NCBI RefSeq assembly: GCF_016522065.1
Contig: NZ_JAEHFV010000006.1
Span: forward strand, 124,001-188,000
Reading direction: 5' to 3'
From: Flavobacterium agrisoli
Lineage (GTDB): Bacteria; Bacteroidota; Bacteroidia; Flavobacteriales; Flavobacteriaceae
DNA length: 64,000 bases
Shown here piece after piece: positions 42,309 to 50,965 of this stretch. Both the position numbers and the translations under genes were made by a program. How positions within the stretch are numbered: position 1 is the first letter of the stretch; the number at the start of each line of letters is the position of its first letter. A model generated the notes under the pieces. That model was not told the origin of the DNA. It did no database searches and was given only the letters and a program-made list of their open reading frames with translations.

Positions 42309-43106
42309 ATGGATTTGAATTTAAAAGGAAAAATTGTGGTGGTTTCTGGTTCAGCCGGAAAAGAAGGAAGCATCGGCGAAACCATGATTAACCGTTTGGC
42401 CGAAGAAGGTGCTATTCCTGCTTTGGTTGATAGAAATAACAGAGGTTTTGGTTATGCCGAAGCGTTGCAAAAGAAAGGAATTGATGCTTTGTTTGTACAA
42501 ACCGATGTTACCGATCCGGTGGCAATGGAAGCCGCAGTTGCAAAAATTATTGAAAAATACGGTCGAATTGATGCTGTAATTAATAATGTAGGAGTGAATG
42601 ATGGCGCTGGGTTAGATGCAACTTATGATGAATTTATGGATTCATTAAAATTGAATGTGGTGAGTTATTTCTTGCTTGTAAAATTTGCTTTACCTTATTT
42701 AAAAGAATCAAAAGGAAACATCTTGAATATTGGTTCAAAAGTAGCTTTAACAGGCCAAGGCGGGACTTCAGGTTATGCTGCAGCAAAAGGCGGTGTTCTT
42801 GGACTTACGAGAGAATGGGCTGTTGATTTGATTCAATACCGAATTCGTTCGAATGCTATTATTATTGCCGAAAGCTATACGCCAGCTTACGAAGACTGGA
42901 TTAAAACGGTTCCAGATGGAGAAGCTGTTTTGAAAAAAATCAATAAAAGTATTCCGTTTGAATCGCGTATGACCAAAACGATTGAAATTGCAGATACCGC
43001 ATTGTTTATTATTTCGGATCGTTCCTCACACACCACTGGACAATTTGTATTTGTAGATGGAGGTTATGTGCATTTGGATCGTGCTTTAATTTCGGATGTA
43101 AATTAA
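42309..43106 (+). CDS. SDR family L-fucose dehydrogenase-like oxidoreductase
   Basis: A 265-residue SDR with catalytic Ser143, Tyr156 and Lys160 (NIGSKVALTGQGGTSGYAAAK). The stretch TGQGGTSGYAAAKGG and the C-terminal SSHTTGQFVFVDGGYVHLDRAL match L-fucose dehydrogenases, which oxidise L-fucose at C1 to the lactone. The cofactor loop is unusual: SGSAGKEGSIGE has two additional residues between the glycines compared with TGxxxGIG. It precedes the lactonase gene with only 6 bases between, as expected for consecutive steps. Activity on L-galactose, L-rhamnose or D-arabinose is also possible. Confidence 0.8.
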   Translation: MDLNLKGKIVVVSGSAGKEGSIGETMINRLAEEGAIPALVDRNNRGFGYAEALQKKGIDALFVQTDVTDPVAMEAAVAKIIEKYGRIDAVINNVGVNDGAGLDATYDEFMDSLKLNVVSYFLLVKFALPYLKESKGNILNIGSKVALTGQGGTSGYAAAKGGVLGLTREWAVDLIQYRIRSNAIIIAESYTPAYEDWIKTVPDGEAVLKKINKSIPFESRMTKTIEIADTALFIISDRSSHTTGQFVFVDGGYVHLDRALISDVN

Positions 43107-43112
43107 TTGAAA

Positions 43113-43946
43113 ATGAAAAGAATTGATTCGCACCAGCATTTTTGGAAATTTGATCCCGTTCGTGATAGTTGGATTGACGATTCAATGGCTGCAATTCAAC
43201 GTGATTTTTTACCAGCTGATTTAAAACCTTTGTTGGATGAAAATCAATTTCAAGGTTGTGTAGCGGTTGAAGCACACCAATCAGAAGAACAAACGAATTT
43301 TTTGGTTGATTTAGCGGCTAAAAATGATTTCATAAAAGGTGTTGTAGGTTGGGTGGATTTGCGTGCAGCAAACATATCGGAACGATTGGAACATTTTTCT
43401 AATCACAAAATTATTAAAGGATTTCGTCATGTGGTGCAAGCCGAAGCGGATGATTTTATGTTGCGAAATGATTTTAGAAATGGTATTGCAGCTTTAAAAT
43501 CATTTAATTATACATATGATATTTTGATTTTTCATCGCCAATTGCCTGCTGCTATTGATTTGGTAAATCGTTTTCCGGAACAAAAATTTGTGATTGACCA
43601 TATTGCAAAACCCGACATTAAATCGGGTGAAATTGATTCTTGGAGAAGAAATATCGAAGAAATTGCCAAAGCAGAAAATGTACTTTGTAAAGTTTCTGGA
43701 ATGGTTACCGAAGCGGATTGGCAAAATTGGAAAACCCAAGATTTACAACCGTATTTAGACGTTGTTTTTGAAAATTTTGGAGCTAATCGTTTGTTATTTG
43801 GATCCGATTGGCCTGTTTGTAATGTAGCTGCTGAATATCAAAAAGTGGTGCAAACTGTAGAAAATTATTTGTCTCAATTTAGTATAAATGAGCAAAATAA
43901 AGTTTGGTTTGAAAATGCCAAATCGTTTTACAAATTAGAGATTTAG
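43113..43946 (+). CDS. L-fuconolactonase-like amidohydrolase (COG3618)
   Basis: A 277-residue amidohydrolase-superfamily protein. The metal-binding HxH is at the N-terminus (MKRIDSHQHFW), a conserved His/Lys region in KGFRHVVQAE, HIAKPDIKSGE in the middle and the terminal Asp motif LLFGSDWPVCN. These fit the lactonase that opens L-fucono- or L-rhamnono-lactone. I use the ATG at 43113; a TTG lies two codons upstream. It is the last gene of the plus-strand pathway operon and is followed by a terminator. Confidence 0.87.
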   Translation: MKRIDSHQHFWKFDPVRDSWIDDSMAAIQRDFLPADLKPLLDENQFQGCVAVEAHQSEEQTNFLVDLAAKNDFIKGVVGWVDLRAANISERLEHFSNHKIIKGFRHVVQAEADDFMLRNDFRNGIAALKSFNYTYDILIFHRQLPAAIDLVNRFPEQKFVIDHIAKPDIKSGEIDSWRRNIEEIAKAENVLCKVSGMVTEADWQNWKTQDLQPYLDVVFENFGANRLLFGSDWPVCNVAAEYQKVVQTVENYLSQFSINEQNKVWFENAKSFYKLEI

Positions 43947-43974
43947 ATTTTTTTTGAAATCTTAAATAAAAATA

Positions 43975-44010
43975 TAAAGGCATATAAGTTGAATCTTGTA
44001 TGCCTTTTTT
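43975..44010. terminator. bidirectional terminator between the lactonase and MFS genes
   Basis: Arms AAAGGCATATAAG and CTTGTATGCCTTT with a short loop and a T-run. It lies between two convergent genes and has A and T runs on the two sides. Confidence 0.8.
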
Positions 44011-44020
44011 AGTATTTAAA

Positions 44021-45286
44021 TTAAGAATTAGATTGTTCCTCTGTCATATCAATAGTTTTGGGATGCAAACTGATTAATTGTAAAGCAATGGCTGCAATCA
44101 CTACAAAAAGTAATAAAACAAACACGTCTCGCATGCCACCTTTATCGGCTGCTTTTCCTAAAAATTCTGTTATCACAGCTCCAGCAGAAATTCCAACGAA
44201 ATTCATGATTCCGTAGCCAGTTGCACGATATCTTGGAGAAACAAATTGGCATAAGATCGGCATATTGTTGGTATCGTAAATTCCAAACCCTAAACCAAAA
44301 AGTATAGCGCCCAAAATAATGGGTTGTATCGTTGTGTAATTTCCAAATAGAAATAGCGCTGGAATAGTTAAGGATAATCCAATGACACTTGTGTAAATTC
44401 TACCTTTAATATTTTTCATAACCCATCTGTCAGAAATTGATCCTCCAACCAAAACGCCAATAAACGAAGCCATAGAAATGGTAATGGTAGCAATTGGTCC
44501 GGCTACTGCCATGTCTAAATTTAAGGTTTCTGAAAACAAAGTAGGTAACCAGTTTTTAGCCGCCCATCCTGGTAAACTCGGAGCGGAAAAATAAAAAAGT
44601 AAGACCCAAAAAGAAATATTACCGAATAAAATTCCGAGTCCTTTAAATAGTTGTTTGAATTCTTGTGAAAAAGTTATTTTTTGCGAAGCTTCAACAAAAT
44701 ACGTTTTCTTTTCTTCTATAAAAAAGATTAAAATAATGCTATACAAAACACCCAATAAACCAACAGAGTGAAAGCTAAAATGCCAAGAAAAATGTTTAGA
44801 AATTGTTGCGCCAAATCCGCCCAAAGCCTGTCCTAAATAAATTCCTGTAGTATGAATGGCAATGGCAAAAGAGCGTGTTTTTCCTTGATGATAATCGGCA
44901 ATTAAAGATAAAGCGGCAGGAATGTAAAAGGCTTCACTAAAACCCATGATGCCACGCAAAATATAAATTTGATTAAAAGAATTTGCATAACCCATTGCTA
45001 AGGTAACACCAGACCACACAAAAAGACTTCCTATAATGATGTTTTTACGATTGAGACGATCGGCGATTATCCCAGAAATTGGACTCATGATTGCATAAAT
45101 CCATAGAAAAATGGCCATTAATAAACCGAAATTTTCTGCTTTTGTAAGTTCGGGAATATCTACCATCATTGCTGATTTCATTGTGGATAATAATTGGCGG
45201 TCTAAATAGTTTAGTAAAGCCACAAACCACAATAAACCAACAACAATCCAGGGATAGGATTTTCTCTCATTTAATCGTGCAATCAT
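44021..45286 (-). CDS. MFS transporter, anion:cation symporter-like
   Basis: A 421-residue major facilitator protein with about twelve helices. Motifs such as LLNYLDRQLLSTMKSAM, FLWIYAIMSPISGIIADRLNRKN, GFSEAFYIPAALSLIADYH and GTTGIYLGQALGG-like HTTGIYLGQALGG fit the ACS branch that carries hexuronates, aldonates or similar acids. It lies at the end of the fucose-pathway locus on the opposite strand, so sugar acids or short oligosaccharides are plausible cargo. A minus-strand -7 element (complement CAAAGATA at 45310-45317) precedes it. Confidence 0.82.
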   Translation of the reverse strand: MIARLNERKSYPWIVVGLLWFVALLNYLDRQLLSTMKSAMMVDIPELTKAENFGLLMAIFLWIYAIMSPISGIIADRLNRKNIIIGSLFVWSGVTLAMGYANSFNQIYILRGIMGFSEAFYIPAALSLIADYHQGKTRSFAIAIHTTGIYLGQALGGFGATISKHFSWHFSFHSVGLLGVLYSIILIFFIEEKKTYFVEASQKITFSQEFKQLFKGLGILFGNISFWVLLFYFSAPSLPGWAAKNWLPTLFSETLNLDMAVAGPIATITISMASFIGVLVGGSISDRWVMKNIKGRIYTSVIGLSLTIPALFLFGNYTTIQPIILGAILFGLGFGIYDTNNMPILCQFVSPRYRATGYGIMNFVGISAGAVITEFLGKAADKGGMRDVFVLLLFVVIAAIALQLISLHPKTIDMTEEQSNS

Positions 45287-45470
45287 ATTGTTTTTTGAAA
45301 ATAAATCGCCAAAGATACAAATTCAAATCTTGTTAAAAGAATTGCTTTAGCATTCAGATGTGGTCTTTTTTACGAATAATTAATTTTAGAACTATATTTA
45401 TTTTATTGAATGCCATTTTTAATGTTTTGGAGGGTAACCGAATAGATCCTTTTTACAGTTCTAAAATTTA

Positions 45471-45491
45471 TTTGTGTAAACATGACACTTA
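45471..45491. promoter_or_regulatory. operator site D upstream of the GH141-like gene
   Basis: TTTGTGTAAACATGACACTTA matches site B at 14 of 21 positions and site C at 15 of 21, keeping the core GTGT-N7-ACAC and the following TTATTATT. It lies 98 bases before the GH141-like start. The 302-base region 45287-45588 has no convincing gene; a 67-codon open frame in it is AT-rich and unsupported. Confidence 0.5.
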
Positions 45492-45588
45492 TTATTTTTA
45501 TTTCTATTATATTGTGTCCCTTTTACAAACGATTGAGATATTCAGTTTGAGTATTTTTTAAATTGATCAAAAATAAAAACAAAACAAA

Positions 45589-48105
45589 ATGCATTGTATT
45601 ACCTTAAAAATCAGATTGATTTTTGTTCTTTTTTTAACTTCATTATTTTCTGTTAACGCTGCCGAAATTTGGGTTTCTGCTAAAGGAAAAGACACCAATT
45701 CAGGAACAAAAGAAAGTCCATTGGCAACTGTTCATATGGCTGTTCGTAAAGCTAGAGAACTTCGACGATTAAAAGATTCTTCGATCAAAAATGGAATTCA
45801 AATTATGGTCATGGACGGAACGTATTGGCTAAATGAGCCTATTTTTATTCGCCCGGAAGATTCTGGAACTAAAGAAAGTCCAACGGTAATTATGGCCGCA
45901 AACAATGCGAGACCAATTATGCATGGTGGAATTGAAATTAAAAATTGGAAAAAAGCCGAAGCTATAAACGGACTTAAAAAAGGGACGGTTTGGGTTGCCG
46001 ATGCACCATCGGTGGCTGGAGAAGTTTTAAATTACCGTCAGCTTTGGGTAAATGATGTAAAAGCAGTTCGTGCTAAAAATACGCCTGGAACTACGATGGA
46101 GCGTATTTTGTCTTGGGATAAGGAAACAGAAACGTGTTGGATTCCGTTTAAAGATAGATCGGTAAAATATGAGCCGGGAATGGAAATGTACATTGTACAA
46201 TGGTGGGCCATTGCGCATTTGCGAGTTAAAAATATTGAAGTAGTAAAAGATAGTGCCAGACTTTCTTTTGAAAAGCCCGAGAGTAGAATTCAGAGTGAGC
46301 ATCCGTGGCCAGCTCCTTGGATTTCTAAAAACAACGGAAATTCGGCTTACTTTTTAAATAATGCTAAAAATTTATTGAATGAACCTGGGGAATGGTATTT
46401 GGATCGAAAAAATGCTAAAATCTATTACATTCCTAGAAAGGGAGAAGATATGACGAAAGCCAAAGTTACAGCTCCTGTTTTAGAAAATTTAGTAGAAGTA
46501 AAAGGAACTATTGATTCGCCTGTGCATGATTTTCATTTTAAAGGAATTTCATTTCAGTACAGTAACTGGTTGCGCCCGTCGCAACAAGGTCACGTGCCAT
46601 TGCAAGCAGGAATGTATTTGTTGGATGCTTACAAATTAAAAGAACCGGGAACTCCAAATCAGGCTAATTTAGAAAATCAGGCATGGGTAGGTAGACCAAG
46701 AGCTGCGGTAGAGGTTAATTTTGCCAATAATACGCTATTTGAAAATTGTTCTTTTGAACATTTGTCATCAACGGGACTTGATTATAACAAAGGAACCAAT
46801 CACAATACAATTCAAGGAAATTTATTCAAAGATATTGGTGGAAACGGAATCGCTTTAGGCGTTTTCTCTGAAGAACCTTTTGAGGCACATTTGCCTTTGG
46901 TGGTTAAAGACGATCGCGAAATTTGTTCGGATGAATTGGTGGCAGATAACGTAATTACAAATGTTGCTAATGATGATTGGGGATGTTTGGGAATTGCTGC
47001 CGGTTTTGTGAAAAATCTAACGATTGAACATAACGAAATTTCTAATGTCGCGTATAGCGGAATTTCGATGGGCTGGGGTTGGACGCACACGGAAAATGTG
47101 ATGAAAAACAATAAAATTATCGCCAATAAAATTCATCATTATGCCAAACATTTACATGATGTAGCCGGAATTTACACACTTTCATCACAAGCGAATTCAC
47201 GTATTGAAGAAAATTATATAGATAAAGTATACAACAGTCCGTATGCACATGATCCGTTCTTGTGGTTGTATTTGTATACTGACGAAGGTTCACAACATTT
47301 TACTATTCAAAACAACTGGATTCCGATTCAGAAAATTTTAAAAAACAATAATGGTCCTGCTGGAAATATCTGGAAAGATAATTATGCATTTGTAGATTCA
47401 AAAATCAAAGAAAATGCAGGCGTTAGAAAGCCTTTTCAAGCTTTAACGAAAGAGGTTGTAATTGATGAAGCTTGGGGATTACAAGAAATGCCAAAAGCGG
47501 TTGCAATTGAAGTAATCGGAAAAGATTTGGATCTTGCCAAAATTAAATCGACCATAAAAGGTTTTAGAATTGTTGGAGAGGAATTGTACCAATGGCAAAA
47601 TCATTTGGTGATTTATGGTTTGATGAATCAGCCAGAACGAACTAAGCGTAAATTAGCGTTGGCTTTTCCGGAATTAGAAATTAAAATTTACGAAAATCCG
47701 GTGTATGATTTCCAAAACTTTGAAAGATGTAAAAATGTAAAACCAGTATCCGAATGGGAAAACATTGTCTTGACAGCTAATTTAGTAGCCGATGAAAAAA
47801 TGCAAAAAGAATACATTGATTATCATACCACACAATTTGAAAAATGGCCGGAAGTAGCCAAAGGTTTCTGTAATGCCGATTTTCAGCAATTAAAGGTTTT
47901 CAAAAACGGGCGTCAGTTAATCTTAGTAATTAGTATTCCAAAAGGGGAAAATCTGGATAAATTAAATCCGAAAACTACTGAAAACAATCCGAGAGTTGAC
48001 CAATGGAATGCCTTAATGAAAAAATACCAAACCGGAATTGAAGGAACAAAACCAGGAGAAGTTTGGATGTTTATGGACAAGGTGAATTTGGAAGAGAAAA
48101 AGTAG
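45589..48105 (+). CDS. secreted beta-helix glycosidase (GH141-like) fused to sugar mutarotase-like domain
   Basis: An 838-residue secreted protein with a signal peptide (FVLFLTSLFSVNA-AE). Residues about 25-620 form a right-handed parallel beta-helix: SAKGKDTNSGTKESPLAT at the start and repeated NNTLFENCSF, NTIQGNLFKDIGGNGIALG, LTIEHNEISNVAYSGISMG and NKIIANKIHHYA units. GH141 enzymes with this layout include an alpha-L-fucosidase of rhamnogalacturonan-II degradation. Residues about 660-838 resemble L-rhamnose/L-fucose mutarotases (MQKEYIDYHTTQFEKWPEVAKGF, RVDQWNALMKKYQTGI, KPGEVWMFMDKV), possibly as two half-units. The fusion and the shared upstream operator link it to the pathway operons. 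Confidence 0.75.
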   Translation: MHCITLKIRLIFVLFLTSLFSVNAAEIWVSAKGKDTNSGTKESPLATVHMAVRKARELRRLKDSSIKNGIQIMVMDGTYWLNEPIFIRPEDSGTKESPTVIMAANNARPIMHGGIEIKNWKKAEAINGLKKGTVWVADAPSVAGEVLNYRQLWVNDVKAVRAKNTPGTTMERILSWDKETETCWIPFKDRSVKYEPGMEMYIVQWWAIAHLRVKNIEVVKDSARLSFEKPESRIQSEHPWPAPWISKNNGNSAYFLNNAKNLLNEPGEWYLDRKNAKIYYIPRKGEDMTKAKVTAPVLENLVEVKGTIDSPVHDFHFKGISFQYSNWLRPSQQGHVPLQAGMYLLDAYKLKEPGTPNQANLENQAWVGRPRAAVEVNFANNTLFENCSFEHLSSTGLDYNKGTNHNTIQGNLFKDIGGNGIALGVFSEEPFEAHLPLVVKDDREICSDELVADNVITNVANDDWGCLGIAAGFVKNLTIEHNEISNVAYSGISMGWGWTHTENVMKNNKIIANKIHHYAKHLHDVAGIYTLSSQANSRIEENYIDKVYNSPYAHDPFLWLYLYTDEGSQHFTIQNNWIPIQKILKNNNGPAGNIWKDNYAFVDSKIKENAGVRKPFQALTKEVVIDEAWGLQEMPKAVAIEVIGKDLDLAKIKSTIKGFRIVGEELYQWQNHLVIYGLMNQPERTKRKLALAFPELEIKIYENPVYDFQNFERCKNVKPVSEWENIVLTANLVADEKMQKEYIDYHTTQFEKWPEVAKGFCNADFQQLKVFKNGRQLILVISIPKGENLDKLNPKTTENNPRVDQWNALMKKYQTGIEGTKPGEVWMFMDKVNLEEKK

Positions 48106-48212
48106 AGAAAAAATAGAAAACAGAGTAAAGAAACAAGACTTCTGTCAAATTGAACACAGTTGAGTTTCATTTTAGAAAAATTAAAACTAACTATTTAAAA
48201 GTAAAAATACCA

Positions 48213-49292
48213 ATGTTAAGAATAGCCATTTTAGGATTAGGAGAAGGGCGTAGCACCATGTCGGCTGCTTTGGAAAGTTCAAAATTAGAACTGGTAAAAG
48301 TATGTGACAGAAATGAAGAAATTTGCAAGCAACGTGCTAAAGAATTCGATTTTCATTCTTACACTACCGATTATAATGAATTATTACAAGATGAATCTAT
48401 TGATATCATAGCCATTTATACTCCTGATCATTTGCATGCTGAACATGTCAAACAAGCCTTATTGAATGGAAAGCACGTGGTGTGTACAAAACCTTTTATC
48501 GATGATCTTTCGGATGCCAAGGAATTATTAGAATTGAGTAAATCAACAGGAAAAAAAGTTTTCATTGGTCAAAGCTCTCGATTTTTTGAACCGGCCAAAA
48601 GACAAAGAGCTGATTATGAAGCAGGTTTAATTGGTGATTTAATTACGATTGAAGCGCAATATCACGCTGATCATAGGTGGTTTTTGAAAAAAGAATGGTC
48701 GCTTTTACAATCGTTTAAGTGGTTGTATGGAGGTTTGAGTCATCCTGTAGATTTTATTCGTTGGTATTTGCCAAATATCGAAGAAGTGATGGGGTATGGC
48801 ATGATTAGCAGTAACGGACAATCTGCTGGTTTAAAAAATGAAGATACCATGCATTTTATCTTCAAAGCGACTGATGGAAGAATTGCTCGTGTGAGTGGAG
48901 TCTATACTTCGCCAACACAACCCGCACAACGTGACAGTGGAATGAGTACTATTTTGCGAGCAACCGAAGGAGCAAGTCAGGCTGATTATCACGAATTACG
49001 TTATGCCGTTACGGATAGAACTGGTGAAGAAAAAGTAATCACCTGGGGCGATTCAACATTAAAATATTACTTCCGTTTTGAAGGACAAAGCCATCATGGA
49101 GGAGAATATCAAAACTATTTAGAATATTTTGTAGATAGCATTGAGCAAGGTTTTACCGCTTATCCCGATATGGAAGAAGGTATCGGAACCGTGGCATTAT
49201 TACAAGCGATGGATAAAACTTTACAAACAGGAATGCCGGTCAAAATTGCTGATGTTCTTAATGAATTTGATTTGCCCGAAACAATTCTGTAA
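48213..49292 (+). CDS. Gfo/Idh/MocA family oxidoreductase (45-51 kb cluster)
   Basis: A 359-residue NAD(P)-dependent oxidoreductase. The preferred start at 48213 gives MLRIAILGLGEGRSTMSAAL, with the Rossmann loop at the N-terminus; the frame is open 21 codons further upstream without family resemblance. Other marks are AIYTPDHLHAEHVKQALLNGKHVVCTKPF, the catalytic Lys-Pro, and GGLSHPVDFIRWYLP with the active His/Asp. It is 2 bases before the SSS symporter gene, so the two are co-transcribed. It probably oxidises a sugar or glycoside imported by that symporter. Confidence 0.88.
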   Translation: MLRIAILGLGEGRSTMSAALESSKLELVKVCDRNEEICKQRAKEFDFHSYTTDYNELLQDESIDIIAIYTPDHLHAEHVKQALLNGKHVVCTKPFIDDLSDAKELLELSKSTGKKVFIGQSSRFFEPAKRQRADYEAGLIGDLITIEAQYHADHRWFLKKEWSLLQSFKWLYGGLSHPVDFIRWYLPNIEEVMGYGMISSNGQSAGLKNEDTMHFIFKATDGRIARVSGVYTSPTQPAQRDSGMSTILRATEGASQADYHELRYAVTDRTGEEKVITWGDSTLKYYFRFEGQSHHGGEYQNYLEYFVDSIEQGFTAYPDMEEGIGTVALLQAMDKTLQTGMPVKIADVLNEFDLPETIL

Positions 49293-49294
49293 CC

Positions 49295-50881
49295 ATGGGA
49301 AAAATAAGTAGTTTTTTAGAAACGGTCGATTATTTGGTCATTATAGGATACCTGTTGGTTTTAATCCTTTTTGGGTATTATGTTTCTTTTGTGAAGAATA
49401 AAAAATCCGATGAAAACCTTTTTTTAGCCGGAAATTCATTAGGTTGGCCCAGTATCGGACTTAATATGTGGGGGACCAATGTGGGGCCTTCTATGTTAAT
49501 TGCTTCGGCTAGTGTGGGTTTTACTACCGGAATAGTTGCCGGAAATTTTGCTTGGTATGCCTTCGTATTTATTTTATTATTAGCCGTCGTGTTTGCACCT
49601 CGTTATTTGGGTGCAAAAGTACTCACATTGCCTGAGTTCATGGGGAAACGTTTTGGCGATTCTACCCGAACTATTTTGGCTTGGTACACTTTAATTACCA
49701 TTTTAATTTCGTGGTTGTCGTTAACATTATTTGCAGGCGGTGTGTTAGTCAAACAATTATTAGACTTGCCCATGTATGTTTCGGTGATTTTAATGGTGGT
49801 TTTATCTGGTTTTTTTGCAGCAGCAGGCGGACTAAAAGCGATTGCGTATACCAATGTTTTTCAGATGTTGTTGCTCATCGGAGTCTCGTTGTTATTAGTT
49901 GTTTTAGGTGTCAACAAAGCCGGTGGCCTCCTGCATATTTACGAAAGTGTGCCAGGTTCGCATTGGAATTTATTATTACCTGCCGATGATAAAAATTACC
50001 CTTGGATTGCCATTGTACTCGGTTATCCGATAATGGGCGTTTGGTTTTGGTGTACCGATCAATCGATGGTGCAATCAATTTTGGGAGCCAAAAGTTTAAA
50101 AGAAGGACAATTGGGAGCCAACTTTATTGGTTGGTTAAAAATCTTGGATGTGCCTTTGTTTATTTTACCCGGAATTATTTGTTTGGTACTTTTTCCGGAA
50201 CTAAAAAACCCAGACGAAGCCTACATGACTATGGTGACGCAACTTTTTCCAGCGGGATTAAGAGGATTAATTATCGTGGTTTTAATTGCTGCTTTAATTA
50301 GTACAATTGGTTCGGCTTTAAATTCGTTAAGCACCGTTTTTACTATGGATATTTATGTGAAAAAATACGCGCCAAAAGCCTCTTCAGCCGAAATTGTTAA
50401 AACAGGAAGGCTCACCGTTTTAATCGGTTCCTTGCTTTCTGTTTTTATTACCTTGGCTATTGATAGCATAAAAGGGCTGAATCTTTTTGATGTGTTTCAA
50501 TCGGTTTTGGGGTTTATCGCTCCGCCTATGTCGGTTGTGTTTTTGTTTGGTGTACTTTGGAATAAAACAACCACAAAAGCAGCCAATTTAACGCTGACTT
50601 TAGGAACCATTATCAGTTTAGGAACAGGCGTTTTGTATTTGTGGGTTTTACCCAATGGGGTTTACCAATGGCCTCACTTTTTACTATTATCGTTTTATAT
50701 TTTCGTCGGACTTTCCGTTATGGCTTACTTGATCACCATTTTCGATACAAAAGGACAAAAGGACCATCAAGAATTATTGCGAATCAACCCCGCTGCCAAA
50801 CCTGATAAACAAGTAAAAATACTCTGGATTTTATTGAGCTTGGTCATGCTCGCTTTATATTTGTTTTTTAATGGTCATTGA
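49295..50881 (+). CDS. sodium/solute symporter family (SSS) sugar transporter
   Basis: A 528-residue membrane protein with about 13-14 helices. Family motifs are GNSLGWPSIGLNMWGTNVGPSMLIASASVG, FVPRYLGAKVLTLPEFMGKRF-like APRYLGAKVLTLPEFMGKRF, GGLKAIAYTNVFQMLLL, WFWCTDQSMVQ and the LISTIGSALNSLSTVFTMDIY region with the sodium-site serines. It is SGLT-like, so Na+-coupled uptake of a sugar or glycoside is likely. It lies directly after a Gfo/Idh/MocA gene and is followed by a terminator. Confidence 0.9.
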   Translation: MGKISSFLETVDYLVIIGYLLVLILFGYYVSFVKNKKSDENLFLAGNSLGWPSIGLNMWGTNVGPSMLIASASVGFTTGIVAGNFAWYAFVFILLLAVVFAPRYLGAKVLTLPEFMGKRFGDSTRTILAWYTLITILISWLSLTLFAGGVLVKQLLDLPMYVSVILMVVLSGFFAAAGGLKAIAYTNVFQMLLLIGVSLLLVVLGVNKAGGLLHIYESVPGSHWNLLLPADDKNYPWIAIVLGYPIMGVWFWCTDQSMVQSILGAKSLKEGQLGANFIGWLKILDVPLFILPGIICLVLFPELKNPDEAYMTMVTQLFPAGLRGLIIVVLIAALISTIGSALNSLSTVFTMDIYVKKYAPKASSAEIVKTGRLTVLIGSLLSVFITLAIDSIKGLNLFDVFQSVLGFIAPPMSVVFLFGVLWNKTTTKAANLTLTLGTIISLGTGVLYLWVLPNGVYQWPHFLLLSFYIFVGLSVMAYLITIFDTKGQKDHQELLRINPAAKPDKQVKILWILLSLVMLALYLFFNGH

Positions 50882-50901
50882 TTAAGGTAATATTATTTTT
50901 T

Positions 50902-50930
50902 AAAGCTGCATTTTTGTAGCTTTTTTTTTA
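50902..50930 (+). terminator. terminator after the SSS symporter gene
   Basis: Arms AAAGCT(G)CA and TG(T)AGCTTT around a T-rich loop, then nine or more T residues. Confidence 0.7.
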
Positions 50931-50965
50931 TCTATATTTGATTATTAACTAATAGTCAAATTATT

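Noticed and set aside
45358..45561. A 67-codon open frame between the MFS and GH141-like genes
   Set aside because: Its composition is AT-rich with no family resemblance, and it spans the operator-like site D; a chance frame is more likely.
46587..46597. CACGTG-containing words as possible parS sites
   Set aside because: None has the extended parS palindrome around CACGTG; they occur inside genes such as the GH141-like gene and look like chance.
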